Assembly (NCBI GenBank): GCA_014238195.1
Contig: JABABO010000026.1
Coordinates: 1 to 14,002 of the forward strand
Length of the DNA: 14,002 nt
Source of the DNA: Kordiimonadaceae bacterium
Lineage (GTDB): Bacteria; Pseudomonadota; Alphaproteobacteria; Sphingomonadales; Kordiimonadaceae
Direction: 5' to 3'
The translations under genes were made by a program, and so were the position numbers. Below, piece after piece: positions 7,673-14,002 of this stretch. The notes under the pieces were generated by a model. It saw only the letters and a list, made by a program, of their open reading frames with translations. It was not told the origin of the DNA and made no database searches. How positions within the stretch are numbered: the first letter of the stretch is position 1; every line of letters starts with the position of its first letter.

Positions 7673-7791
7673 ACTGAATTCGCATATTAGCACAGTGTTT
7701 CGTGCGATGTTCCGAGTACCTGTTTAGCCTTCAAGCTTTTCATACCCCTCTTCGAAAAGCTTGAACCCACAGGAATGCGAATTCAGTTTTT
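7673..7791 (+). other. Nested stem-loop element ending in a T-run: candidate small RNA or complex terminator
   Basis: An outer perfect 13-bp stem pairs ACTGAATTCGCAT (7673-7685) with 7775-7787 and runs into TTTTT (7787-7791). Inside lie a small GCAC/GTGC hairpin (7690-7705), a 5-bp CCTGT/ACAGG stem (7719-7723 with 7769-7773) and, within that, a perfect 12-bp stem TTCAAGCTTTTC/GAAAAGCTTGAA (7730-7741 with 7754-7765) with a C-rich 12-base loop ACCCCTC. Such order far exceeds a simple terminator. It begins 16 bases after the phasin stop, so it could be a 3'-derived or independent small RNA, or a phasin mRNA 3' stabiliser. No known family was recognised. Confidence 0.5.
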
Positions 7792-7795
7792 ACTT

Positions 7796-7838
7796 ATCGG
7801 TCTTCGGTACTTTATACTGAAGGCCGATTTTTATTTTT
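7796..7838 (+). terminator. Rho-independent terminator
   Basis: A 14-bp stem (7796-7809 with 7815-7828, two G-U pairs) with a five-base loop CTTTA is followed by a T-rich tract TTTTTATTTTT. The T-tract lies only on the plus-strand side, so it stops rightward transcription from the phasin gene or from the structured element just upstream, before prfC. Confidence 0.87.
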
Positions 7839-7882
7839 GCTTCCCTTTCACAAAAAAATAGGTAATTTGCCCCTCATACTAA

Positions 7883-7989
7883 TTATAGCGAGACCAATAA
7901 ATAATGATTTCATTATTTATTGATAAGTCGAACCGTCATAAATACTTATAGCCAAATAAGGTGATCAAAATTCACCGCAATTGGCTATA
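7883..7989 (-). repeat. MITE-like palindromic repeat, right copy
   Basis: This is the reverse-complement partner of the 6640-6746 element and keeps the same termini and internal stems: the perfect 12-bp AT stem and the long TATAGCC/GGCTATA hairpin (7947-7989). The eight differences include the 2-base loop of the AT stem and several positions in the long hairpin, so the copies are not a very recent duplication. It ends 51 bp before the prfC start and may contribute to the prfC leader. Confidence 0.8.
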
Positions 7990-8040
7990 GTCGCGCCAAA
8001 TTATGGTGGTAACGCGATTAAAATGATGCAGGAACAGCAT

Positions 8041-9624
8041 ATGCCCTTTGAACAAGAGATTGAGAGCCGACGCACTTTTGCAATTATCTCGCATCCTGAT
8101 GCAGGTAAAACAACGCTCACTGAAAAGCTGCTCCTGTTTGGCGGGGCTATTCAGATGGCGGGTGAAGTGAAAGCGCGGGGCGAACGGCGACGGGCGCGAT
8201 CAGATTGGATGAAAGTAGAACAGGAGCGTGGCATATCGGTTGCTTCATCCGTGATGACGTTTGACTATATGGATCGCACTTTCAATTTGCTGGATACGCC
8301 AGGACACGAAGATTTTTCTGAAGATACCTATCGTACATTATCAGCGGTTGATAGCGCAATCATGGTTTTGGATGCTGCCAAAGGGATCGAAAAGCAAACA
8401 CGAAAGCTTTTTGAAGTGTGCCGTATGCGCGATATGCCCATTACCACATTTATCAATAAGATGGACCGCGAGGCAAAAGACCCTTTTGAACTGCTTGATG
8501 AAGTTGAGCAAACGCTTGCCCTAGATATTAGCCCTGCCAGTTGGCCCATAGGGATGGGACGTGATTTTAAAGGCTGCTATGATTTGATCGCTGATCAACT
8601 CATTTTGTTTGATCGCGGTAAAGGGGAAGTGATGAGCGAAGGCATCAAATGCAGCGGCCTTGATGACCCAAAGCTTGATGAATTATTACCCGATTACGCT
8701 GCTGCCAAGCTTCGCGAAGATGTAGAAATGGTGCGCGAACTTTGCCCAAGATTTGATATGCAAGCCTATTTGGACGGTACGATGACACCCGTATTTTTTG
8801 GCTCTGCTGTTAATAATTTTGGGGTGCAGGAACTGCTAGAAGGCGTTGGTGTAAATGCCCCTAGCCCACGCCCAGGAAAAGCCCTTGAGCGTCATGTTGA
8901 TCCCTTGGAAGAAAAAGTATCGGGATTTGTCTTTAAAATTCAAGCGAATATGGACCCAAAACATAGGGACCGTATTGCTTTTCTACGCCTTGTTTCGGGT
9001 CGTTTTAAAAAGGGCATCAAATTAAAGCATGTGCGGTCTGGTAAAATAATGGCCATTCATAATGCGCAACTCTTTTTGGCCCAGAACCGTGCCATCGCTG
9101 AAATTGCTTATGCAGGTGATATTATTGGTATTCCTAACCACGGCAACTTGCGTATTGGGGATACACTCACCGAAGGGGACCTAGTGCGTTATACAGGTGT
9201 GCCATCGTTTGCACCAGAAATTTTACAAAAAGTACGGTCAGAAGACCCGATGAAAGCCAAGCACTTAGGTCGGGCGCTAGAACAGCTGGCGGAAGAAGGT
9301 GCGGCCCGGGTCTTTAAACCAAACTTGGGGAGTGACTGGGTTGTCGGTGTTGTGGGTGCCTTACAATTTGATGTGCTGGCGGACCGAATTCGCACTGAAT
9401 ATCAAATTCCCGTCAATTTTGAGCCTACAACATTGATGACAGCAGAATGGGTGGAAGGCGAGCACCGCGAAGTGAAAGCATTTTCTGATGCTAATCGCGC
9501 CTCGATGGCTGTTGATCATGCAGGTGCCCCCGTATATCTAGCACGAAATAATTGGCACCTTGATAAAGCAAAAGAAGATTATCCAAGTTTGAAGTTCTTG
9601 CAAACCAAAGAAGAAGTCTATTAA
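8041..9624 (+). CDS. prfC: Peptide chain release factor 3 (RF3)
   Basis: A translational GTPase of 527 residues (E. coli RF3 is 529) that removes RF1/RF2 from the ribosome after peptide release. G-domain motifs: P-loop HPDAGKTT (18-25), switch RGISV (63-67), DTPGHED (85-91) and NKMD (139-142). The RF3-typical stretch RRTFAIISHPDAGKTTLTEK follows ten N-terminal residues, and the C-terminal domain is complete. The start is taken as the ATG at 8041 with AGGA upstream, matching the family's short N-terminus. In-frame ATGs at 8023/8026 are possible; a TTG at 7981 lies inside the MITE-like repeat and is rejected. The next gene starts 45 bases downstream. Confidence 0.95.
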   Translation: MPFEQEIESRRTFAIISHPDAGKTTLTEKLLLFGGAIQMAGEVKARGERRRARSDWMKVEQERGISVASSVMTFDYMDRTFNLLDTPGHEDFSEDTYRTLSAVDSAIMVLDAAKGIEKQTRKLFEVCRMRDMPITTFINKMDREAKDPFELLDEVEQTLALDISPASWPIGMGRDFKGCYDLIADQLILFDRGKGEVMSEGIKCSGLDDPKLDELLPDYAAAKLREDVEMVRELCPRFDMQAYLDGTMTPVFFGSAVNNFGVQELLEGVGVNAPSPRPGKALERHVDPLEEKVSGFVFKIQANMDPKHRDRIAFLRLVSGRFKKGIKLKHVRSGKIMAIHNAQLFLAQNRAIAEIAYAGDIIGIPNHGNLRIGDTLTEGDLVRYTGVPSFAPEILQKVRSEDPMKAKHLGRALEQLAEEGAARVFKPNLGSDWVVGVVGALQFDVLADRIRTEYQIPVNFEPTTLMTAEWVEGEHREVKAFSDANRASMAVDHAGAPVYLARNNWHLDKAKEDYPSLKFLQTKEEVY

Positions 9625-9669
9625 ACTGAGGCAATAGATCAAGAAGGCAATAGAAAAAGGAGGTCTGCA

Positions 9670-10092
9670 ATGACATCTGGACGTATTACTGGCATCGGTG
9701 GTATCTTTGTAACCTGCAAGGATAAAGAGGCTCTGACAAAATGGTATCAGGATATCCTTGGTGTACCTTGGGATGGGTATGGCAGTAATTTTGCCTTTAG
9801 GGATAATCTTATACCCAATGAAGCCTATAGTTTATGGTCCGCATTTCCCGATGACACTGATTATTTAGCGCCGTCTACTAAGGAATTTATGATTAATTTT
9901 CGCGTGGATGATCTCAAAGCTTTTTTAGAAACACTCAAAGGTAAAGGTGTGGAAACTGTTGGCGAGATGCTTGACGAACCTTACGGTAAATTTGCATGGA
10001 TTATGGACCCTGAAGGCACTAAAATTGAGCTTTGGGAACAAGTAGGCCCATTTCCCACAGAAGAGTGCGCGGCAGAAGAATTAGGGGAATAG
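9670..10092 (+). CDS. VOC-fold (glyoxalase/bleomycin-resistance-like) protein
   Basis: A 140-residue single VOC-module protein. The pattern is ITGIGGIFVTCKDKEALTKW with YQDILGVPW in the first beta-alpha unit, and FMINFRVDDLKAFLETLKGKG then YGKFAWIMDPEGTKIELWE in the second. The C-terminal Glu (E120) at the usual metal-ligand place is kept, but the histidines normally found at the start of each first strand are not seen (hydrophobic residues occupy those places), so a classical glyoxalase I activity is doubtful. A consensus ribosome site AAGGAGGT precedes the ATG. It lies 45 bases after prfC and four bases before the next gene, suggesting co-expression. The substrate is unknown. Confidence 0.8.
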   Translation: MTSGRITGIGGIFVTCKDKEALTKWYQDILGVPWDGYGSNFAFRDNLIPNEAYSLWSAFPDDTDYLAPSTKEFMINFRVDDLKAFLETLKGKGVETVGEMLDEPYGKFAWIMDPEGTKIELWEQVGPFPTEECAAEELGE

Positions 10093-10096
10093 TTCA

Positions 10097-11158
10097 GTGT
10101 TTAAAAAAGCTTTCATTGGTTTATTTGTGATTGTGTTTGCTTGGGTCTTATGGCCTGCTGCGATTGATTCTGTTGTGTATCAGCCCCCCAAAGATACGGG
10201 GATGGCTGGTATTTTTGCCCCCAATGAGAAACTAGACCGTGCTGAAGTTATGCCACTGACAAGTGGTCATGGGCCAGAGGATACTGCTGTTGACAATCAA
10301 GGGCGGATATACGGCGGCCTGCAAGATGGTCGTATTATTCGCATAAATTCTAAGGGTTTAAACCAAGAAACATTTGCCACAATTGAAGGCGGTCGACCTT
10401 TGGGAATGCATTTTGATGCGGCTGGGCAGCTGATCGTTGCTGATGCATATAAAGGGCTTTTGTCCTTTGATGAACAGGGCGCTATGACAGTTCTGGCAAC
10501 TGGTCACGCTGGTGTGCCTTTTGCTTTCACAAATGATATTGATATTGCCTCAGACGGGGTTATTTATTTTACCGATGCCAGCGACCGATTTAATCAATCA
10601 CAGTACCGCCTTGACCTTTTAGAAGGACGCGGTCATGGACGATTTTTAAAGTATGATCCTGCTACACAAGAAACCACTTTGCTGATGGACGATATTCATT
10701 TTGCAAACGGTGTTGCCTTGTCTGAAAATGAAGATTTCGCCCTAGTTAATGAAACAGCGCGCTACCGTATATTTCGCTACTGGTTAAAAGGCGACAACGC
10801 TGGTTTGAGCGAGATTTTCATTGATGAATTACCTGGGTTCCCCGATGGCATATCTGCTAATCGCAAGGGTGTTTTTTGGCTTGCCCTGCCATCGCCGCGA
10901 AACCCCTTAATGGATACCTTGCACCCAAAGCCATTTTTAAAGAATTTGATTTCCAAGCTGCCGCCAACGATGCAGCCCTCAGCGATCAGGCGCGGTGTTG
11001 TTGTAGCACTTGATGAAAGTGGGGAAATTTTAGACGTTTTGCAAGATAGTGATGGGGGGCATGTTTATATGGTGACCAGTGTTCAACAAGTGGGGGATAA
11101 GATTTATATGGGTAGTTTAGAAGCGCCACAAATTGCCCGCATAAAGACAAAATACTGA
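10097..11158 (+). CDS. Membrane-anchored SMP-30/gluconolactonase/strictosidine-synthase-like protein
   Basis: A 353-residue protein with one N-terminal hydrophobic segment (residues 5-22) that is probably an uncleaved anchor, followed by a predicted six-bladed beta-propeller in the periplasm. Residues matching the SMP-30/lactonase metal site in order and context are E61 (HGPEDTA), N146 (FTNDIDI), N204 (FANGVALS) and D250 (PGFPDGI). The whole resembles strictosidine-synthase-like/APMAP proteins, which act as lactonases or arylesterases. The start is a GTG at 10097, four bases after the VOC gene, so translation is probably coupled. It converges on fliP with a 47-base gap lacking an obvious terminator. 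Its substrate cannot be stated. Confidence 0.8.
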   Translation: MFKKAFIGLFVIVFAWVLWPAAIDSVVYQPPKDTGMAGIFAPNEKLDRAEVMPLTSGHGPEDTAVDNQGRIYGGLQDGRIIRINSKGLNQETFATIEGGRPLGMHFDAAGQLIVADAYKGLLSFDEQGAMTVLATGHAGVPFAFTNDIDIASDGVIYFTDASDRFNQSQYRLDLLEGRGHGRFLKYDPATQETTLLMDDIHFANGVALSENEDFALVNETARYRIFRYWLKGDNAGLSEIFIDELPGFPDGISANRKGVFWLALPSPRNPLMDTLHPKPFLKNLISKLPPTMQPSAIRRGVVVALDESGEILDVLQDSDGGHVYMVTSVQQVGDKIYMGSLEAPQIARIKTKY

Positions 11159-11205
11159 ATTGGGAAAATACTGGTTCTGCAAAATTTTGATGAGTCTCGT
11201 TATAT

Positions 11206-12009
11206 CTAGCCCACGCCAGGGGGTGGGGTAGTCCCAAAGCTTTGGACCAGTGATCCAACAAGCATATTCCAGCCATCGACAAGCACAAAAAATATGATTT
11301 TAAAGGGCAATGCGACCATGACTGGGGGTAGCATCATCATACCCATTGACATCAAAACAGAAGCCACAACCATATCAATCACTAAAAATGGCACATAAAT
11401 TAAAAAGCCAATTTCAAATGCGCGCCTGATTTCGCTGATCATAAAAGCTGGGATCAAGGCTGTTGTGGCGACTTCGTCTGGTGTCGTTATTGTGTCTCCT
11501 GACATGCCAATGAACAGTGATAAATCTTCTTCGCGCACTTGGCTAAGCATAAAATTTCTAAGCGGCACGATGCTGGCTTCATAGGCTTGCATCTCGTCAA
11601 TTTGTTCGTTCATGAGCGGTTCAAGCCCTAGTTCATAGACCTGCGTGAACGTTGGGGTCATGACATATGCCGTTAAAAACAGCGCCAGGGAAATCAATAC
11701 AATATTTGGCGGCGTTTGCTGTGTCCCCATCGCACTGCGCAACAGGGAAAACACAATCACCATGCGGGTGAAGCTGGTCATCATCACCAATATGCTCGGG
11801 GCAAGCGAAAGAACAGACATCAGCAAGATAAGCTGCACGACGCGGCCACTTAAGCTACCACTTTCACCAAGATCAATATTTAAGGACTGAGAAAACCCAG
11901 GTATGGATACCACGCTTATCATTAAAATAGCGGGCATTAGCATGACCATAAACCGCGCAGTTTTGCTTTGGGGTAGATATTTTTTAAAAGATTTTAGTAT
12001 GCTTGACAT
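11206..12009 (-). CDS. fliP: Flagellar export gate protein FliP
   Basis: The core membrane protein of the flagellar type III export gate, forming the FliP5-FliQ4-FliR1 channel. It has 267 residues with a signal-peptide-like hydrophobic N-terminus (about 20-40), then membrane segments around 56-77, 103-118, 200-218 and 230-245. Both family signatures are present: PAFMISEIRRAFEIGF (187-202) and PFKIIFFVLVDGW (235-247). The conserved SFTRMVIVFSLLRSAMGTQQTPPN-type region is at 79-102. The ATG start has only a weak ribosome site, so coupling to fliO, 30 bases upstream, is likely. fliQ and fliR do not follow; a convergent unrelated gene does. Confidence 0.95.
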   Translation of the reverse strand: MSSILKSFKKYLPQSKTARFMVMLMPAILMISVVSIPGFSQSLNIDLGESGSLSGRVVQLILLMSVLSLAPSILVMMTSFTRMVIVFSLLRSAMGTQQTPPNIVLISLALFLTAYVMTPTFTQVYELGLEPLMNEQIDEMQAYEASIVPLRNFMLSQVREEDLSLFIGMSGDTITTPDEVATTALIPAFMISEIRRAFEIGFLIYVPFLVIDMVVASVLMSMGMMMLPPVMVALPFKIIFFVLVDGWNMLVGSLVQSFGTTPPPGVG

Positions 12010-12039
12010 TATGGTTTGGCTCAGTTTTAAATCGATGTG

Positions 12040-12336
12040 TTATTGTGATTGTTGCAGATCTGTGCTGACCTTTTCATCCTGCATTTCACTATCAATTAAA
12101 CGTGTTCCATTTTGGTTAACACCAAGCAAATATTCTTGGCCTTTCCAGCGCACAGCAACCAATCGGTTACGGCTATCTAAAACCCTACTTTCTAGAATAT
12201 CGATTGATTTTTTTCCTGTGCGAATAGTCGGTTGCCCTGGCATAACCCCAATGCGTTTGATGCCCCACATGATTAAAATCAAAAGACCAAGTACAAATAT
12301 AAGGGCACCAAAAGCCCCTAGCATGTCTGTTATCAT
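12040..12336 (-). CDS. fliO: Flagellar biosynthesis protein FliO
   Basis: A small membrane protein of 98 residues that assists FliP assembly in the export gate. One transmembrane helix spans about residues 5-27, followed by a cytoplasmic domain with the FliO-like pattern of a basic stretch, ILESRVLDSRNRLVAVRW, and GQEYLLGV. It sits two bases after the FlhB-like gene and 30 bases before fliP, the normal fliO-fliP order. FliO is poorly conserved, so the call relies on both the pattern and the context. Confidence 0.87.
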   Translation of the reverse strand: MITDMLGAFGALIFVLGLLILIMWGIKRIGVMPGQPTIRTGKKSIDILESRVLDSRNRLVAVRWKGQEYLLGVNQNGTRLIDSEMQDEKVSTDLQQSQ

Positions 12337-12338
12337 GG

Positions 12339-12743
12339 TTATCTTATCCCATCATCTTCGCTGCTCGGTTTGATAAAGTGTGCATCCATTCCGCCACGGA
12401 TGGGACCACTGTGTTGCCTATTGTTTAAATCACGGTTAACAGCGTAAACGCGCTCAAGAATCAAGGAAACGGCATTTAAGGCTTCTAGTGGCACAGGGCT
12501 TTCCACATCAAAAGCATCTAGAAGATTGGTTAAATCTTTGTCTTGCCTAACCTTTACGCCCTCAAGGAAGGCAATATCCAGAATTTTTTCCGCATTATAA
12601 CCACTGCCTTTGGCTTTGATTTTGGGTACAGCTTTGTCGTTGTCACGCTTAACAGCAATGGCTTTTAAGTCCAACGGGTCATAAGTTTTGTGCGGCGACT
12701 TGTTGTTGTTTTTCTCGTCGTCAGTGTAGGTTGGTGTGGACAT
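12339..12743 (-). CDS. Stand-alone FlhB C-terminal-domain-like protein (FlhX type)
   Basis: A 134-residue soluble protein resembling the cytoplasmic C-terminal subdomain of FlhB/YscU, the export switch that changes substrate specificity from rod-hook to filament. The match covers about residues 26-105: AIAVKRDNDKAVPKIKAKG, then AEKILDIAFLEGVKVRQDKDL, then LLDAFDVESPVPLEALNAV and the closing VYAVNR. The NPTH autocleavage motif and FlhB's membrane domain are both absent, so the fragment corresponds to the part left after cleavage. Similar free-standing homologues (HP1575/FlhX in Helicobacter, YlqH in Bacillus) are known. It heads the minus-strand cluster with fliO two bases downstream; AAGGG precedes its ATG. 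Its role in switching is inferred. Confidence 0.72.
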   Translation of the reverse strand: MSTPTYTDDEKNNNKSPHKTYDPLDLKAIAVKRDNDKAVPKIKAKGSGYNAEKILDIAFLEGVKVRQDKDLTNLLDAFDVESPVPLEALNAVSLILERVYAVNRDLNNRQHSGPIRGGMDAHFIKPSSEDDGIR

Positions 12744-12839
12744 GACATAACCCTTAAAAATACAGAGGCATTGACTATTTTGATGCTAATTTTAGCTAGA
12801 TTAAGAAAAAGTCATTAAAATCTTGTAAATGTTTGCAAC

Positions 12840-12867
12840 TTGTTAACCAGACATATGGCATTATAAC
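12840..12867 (+). promoter_or_regulatory. Possible sigma-70-like promoter for flgB
   Basis: TTGTTA (12840-12845) and TATAAC (12862-12867) are 16 bases apart in the divergent gap upstream of flgB, giving a leader of about 20 bases that includes the AAGGA ribosome site. The match is moderate. No proper sigma-54 site was found. Confidence 0.35.
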
Positions 12868-12895
12868 GCCGTGTAACTGTATCAAGGACAAAGTG

Positions 12896-13321
12896 ATGGA
12901 TTTAAATGCAATCCCATTGATGAGCGCGATAAAAAAACGCATGGGTTGGCTTAATGAAAATCAGCGCGTTATCAGTCAGAATGTCGCACAGGCCGATACC
13001 CCAGGCTACAAAGCGCAAGAGCTTGAAAAACAATCGTTTTCTGGGCTCGTGGAGAGTATGGCAAGCTCGGGTGACGGTGCGCAAACTTTGCAGATGCGTA
13101 CAAGCAAAGCAGGCCACATGCATGTTGGGGGCGGAGCAGCACAAAACACACAGAGTGCTAAGGACATAGAAGACGCGGAAGAATCCCCATCTGGCAATAC
13201 AGTCGTGCTGGAAGAAGAAATGATGAAACTTGCTGATAATCAGATGCAGTATGGGCTTGTAACAAATCTTTATAAAAAGAATGTTGGCTTGCTTAGAACG
13301 GCACTTGGTAAAGGAAAATAG
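12896..13321 (+). CDS. flgB: Flagellar proximal rod protein FlgB
   Basis: A 141-residue rod subunit that polymerises in the periplasm at the base of the rod. The N-terminal rod signature reads QNVAQADTPGYKA (28-40), following an amphipathic helix; the C-terminal helix ends NLYKKNVGLLRTALGK. The middle is a low-complexity Gly/Ala/Ser-rich stretch typical of FlgB. The start is the ATG at 12896, preceded by AAGGA; an upstream GTG/TTG extension adds 21 residues unlike FlgB and is rejected. flgC and fliE follow in the same direction, the standard flgBC-fliE order. Confidence 0.93.
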   Translation: MDLNAIPLMSAIKKRMGWLNENQRVISQNVAQADTPGYKAQELEKQSFSGLVESMASSGDGAQTLQMRTSKAGHMHVGGGAAQNTQSAKDIEDAEESPSGNTVVLEEEMMKLADNQMQYGLVTNLYKKNVGLLRTALGKGK

Positions 13322-13370
13322 CTGATTAGGCGGAACCATGCGCGTTTGAAAAACGACAATGAACCGAAAT

Positions 13371-13450
13371 TGGCCAAAATTGGCCAAAATTGGCAAGAAC
13401 TGGCTAAAGTTGTCCAGAACTAGCCAGAGCTGAAGAAAACTGGAGAGAAT
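13371..13450 (+). repeat. Degenerate 10-bp-period tandem repeat in the flgB-flgC gap
   Basis: Eight contiguous 10-base units run from the gap to the flgC ribosome site. The first two are identical (TGGCCAAAAT); later ones drift (TGGCAAGAAC, TGGCTAAAGT, TGTCCAGAAC, TAGCCAGAGC, TGAAGAAAAC, TGGAGAGAAT). The preceding ten bases may be a ninth, worn unit. The last unit supplies GGAGA, the flgC ribosome site. There is no coding frame, since ten is not a multiple of three and no codon pattern is kept. Confidence 0.85.
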
Positions 13451-13451
13451 A

Positions 13452-13859
13452 ATGGACCTTCAAAAAGCAATGATGTCGTCTGCGAGTGGCCTAAGGGCTC
13501 AGTCAGTGCGCATGCGGGTGATTTCTGAAAATATTGCTAATCAGGATTCGGTCGCTACCGATAAATTTTCCGATCCTTATCGACGTAAAATCGTTACATT
13601 CCGTACAGAACTAGATCATGCAACAGGGGTCACAACCGTTGAGGTCGGAAAATTAGCCTATGACCAGAAAAAATTTGGGCAGCGTTATGATCCCGGTAAT
13701 CCAGCGTCCGATGATGCGGGGTATGTAAAAACATCGAACGTTAATGGATTGATCGAGATGATGGACATGCGCCAAGCGCAACGCACCTATCAATCGAACC
13801 TGAATGCGATGGAAGGTAGCCGCCGCATGGCCAGCATGACATTAGAATTATTAAGATAG
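13452..13859 (+). CDS. flgC: Flagellar proximal rod protein FlgC
   Basis: A 135-residue rod subunit that assembles on FlgB. The N-terminal helix with SASGLRAQSVRMRVISENIANQDS (10-33) is the conserved rod/hook N-terminal pattern; the C-terminal helix reads QRTYQSNLNAMEGSRRMASMTLELL, matching the FlgC family end. The ATG is preceded by GGAGAG, which lies within the last unit of the 10-bp tandem repeat. A 130-base gap separates it from flgB, longer than usual for this pair, and it is 12 bases before fliE. Confidence 0.94.
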   Translation: MDLQKAMMSSASGLRAQSVRMRVISENIANQDSVATDKFSDPYRRKIVTFRTELDHATGVTTVEVGKLAYDQKKFGQRYDPGNPASDDAGYVKTSNVNGLIEMMDMRQAQRTYQSNLNAMEGSRRMASMTLELLR

Positions 13860-13871
13860 AGGCGGTTTAAC

Positions 13872-14002
13872 ATGAATATCAAACAGTTAGATGGGATGAG
13901 CGCTTACACACAAGCCAATAATCAACAGGGCAGCTCTGGCCTTGATGGTGGTGACACTATTGGTAAGAAAACTGCTTTTTCAGACTTGATCAGTGACAGT
14001 AT
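13872..14002 (+). CDS. fliE: Flagellar hook-basal body protein FliE, 5' end only
   Basis: The first 43 residues of a frame that runs off the right edge. FliE joins the MS ring to the rod. The visible part is a polar, Gly/Gln/Ser-rich N-terminus ending KTAFSDLISDS, which resembles the conserved FSDLL-type start of the FliE helix. The AGGCGG ribosome site lies seven bases before the ATG. The identification rests largely on its place directly after flgB-flgC. Confidence 0.8.
   Translation, partial: MNIKQLDGMSAYTQANNQQGSSGLDGGDTIGKKTAFSDLISDS

Noticed and set aside
7673..7838. 6S RNA or SRP RNA
   Set aside because: No long bubbled hairpin of 6S type and no conserved SRP tetraloop/helix-8 pattern could be recognised; a covariance-model search would settle it.
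6640..7989. A composite transposon carrying the phasin gene
   Set aside because: No transposase or integrase frame lies within the bracketed segment, so only a non-autonomous repeat pair can be supported.
12856..12869. Possible sigma-54 promoter (TGGCA...GC) for flgB
   Set aside because: The GG and GC elements are 11 rather than 12 bases apart and the TTGC half is missing.
12902..13396. A 164-codon minus-strand open frame across flgB
   Set aside because: It is antisense to a clear FlgB gene, has no recognisable domain and crosses the 10-bp repeat.
13371..13450. CRISPR-like array
   Set aside because: Units are contiguous and only 10 bp, with no spacers.

Overview
The window looks like a chromosomal segment of a flagellated, polyhydroxyalkanoate (PHA)-forming alphaproteobacterium of moderate to low G+C. 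The evidence is an alphaproteobacterial-type phasin, a leucine/isovalerate (liu/mcc) carboxylase cluster, a class-I flagellar export and rod gene cluster, and TGC-N3-GCA palindromes of the kind reported for alphaproteobacterial PhaR. I cannot name the genus from the sequence.

Layout. Positions 1-4279 (minus strand) hold three tightly packed genes of leucine/isovalerate breakdown: methylcrotonyl-CoA carboxylase beta (mccB/liuB), methylglutaconyl-CoA hydratase (liuC) and the biotin-carrying alpha subunit (mccA/liuD), which runs off the left edge. A LysR-type regulator (4430-5299, plus) is divergent from them across a 150-bp AT-rich gap holding a perfect 8-bp dyad. It converges on an ACT-domain threonine ammonia-lyase (5342-6574, minus).

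Positions 6575-8040 form the most unusual part. A phasin gene (7051-7656) sits between two inverted copies of a ~107-bp palindrome-rich, MITE-like repeat (6640-6746 and 7883-7989). The first long gene-free stretch (6575-7050) holds the ilvA leader, the left repeat, a 9-bp palindrome, two TGC-N3-GCA palindromes 75 bp apart, a near-consensus sigma-70 promoter and the phasin leader. The second (7657-8040) holds a nested stem-loop element ending in a T-run, a very good intrinsic terminator, the right repeat and the short prfC leader. The phasin carries a lysine/alanine-rich, histone-H1-like N-terminal tail.

Positions 8041-11158 (plus) hold peptide chain release factor 3 (prfC), a small VOC-fold protein and a membrane-anchored SMP-30/strictosidine-synthase-like beta-propeller. 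They are closely spaced and may be co-transcribed.

Positions 11206-14002 are flagellar. fliP, fliO and a stand-alone FlhB-C-domain protein lie on the minus strand; flgB, flgC and the start of fliE lie on the plus strand, divergent from a shared 152-bp region. The flgB-flgC gap contains a degenerate tandem repeat with an exact 10-bp period. Together these genes supply export-gate parts (FliO/FliP, FlhB-like) and proximal rod parts (FlgB/FlgC/FliE) of the basal body.
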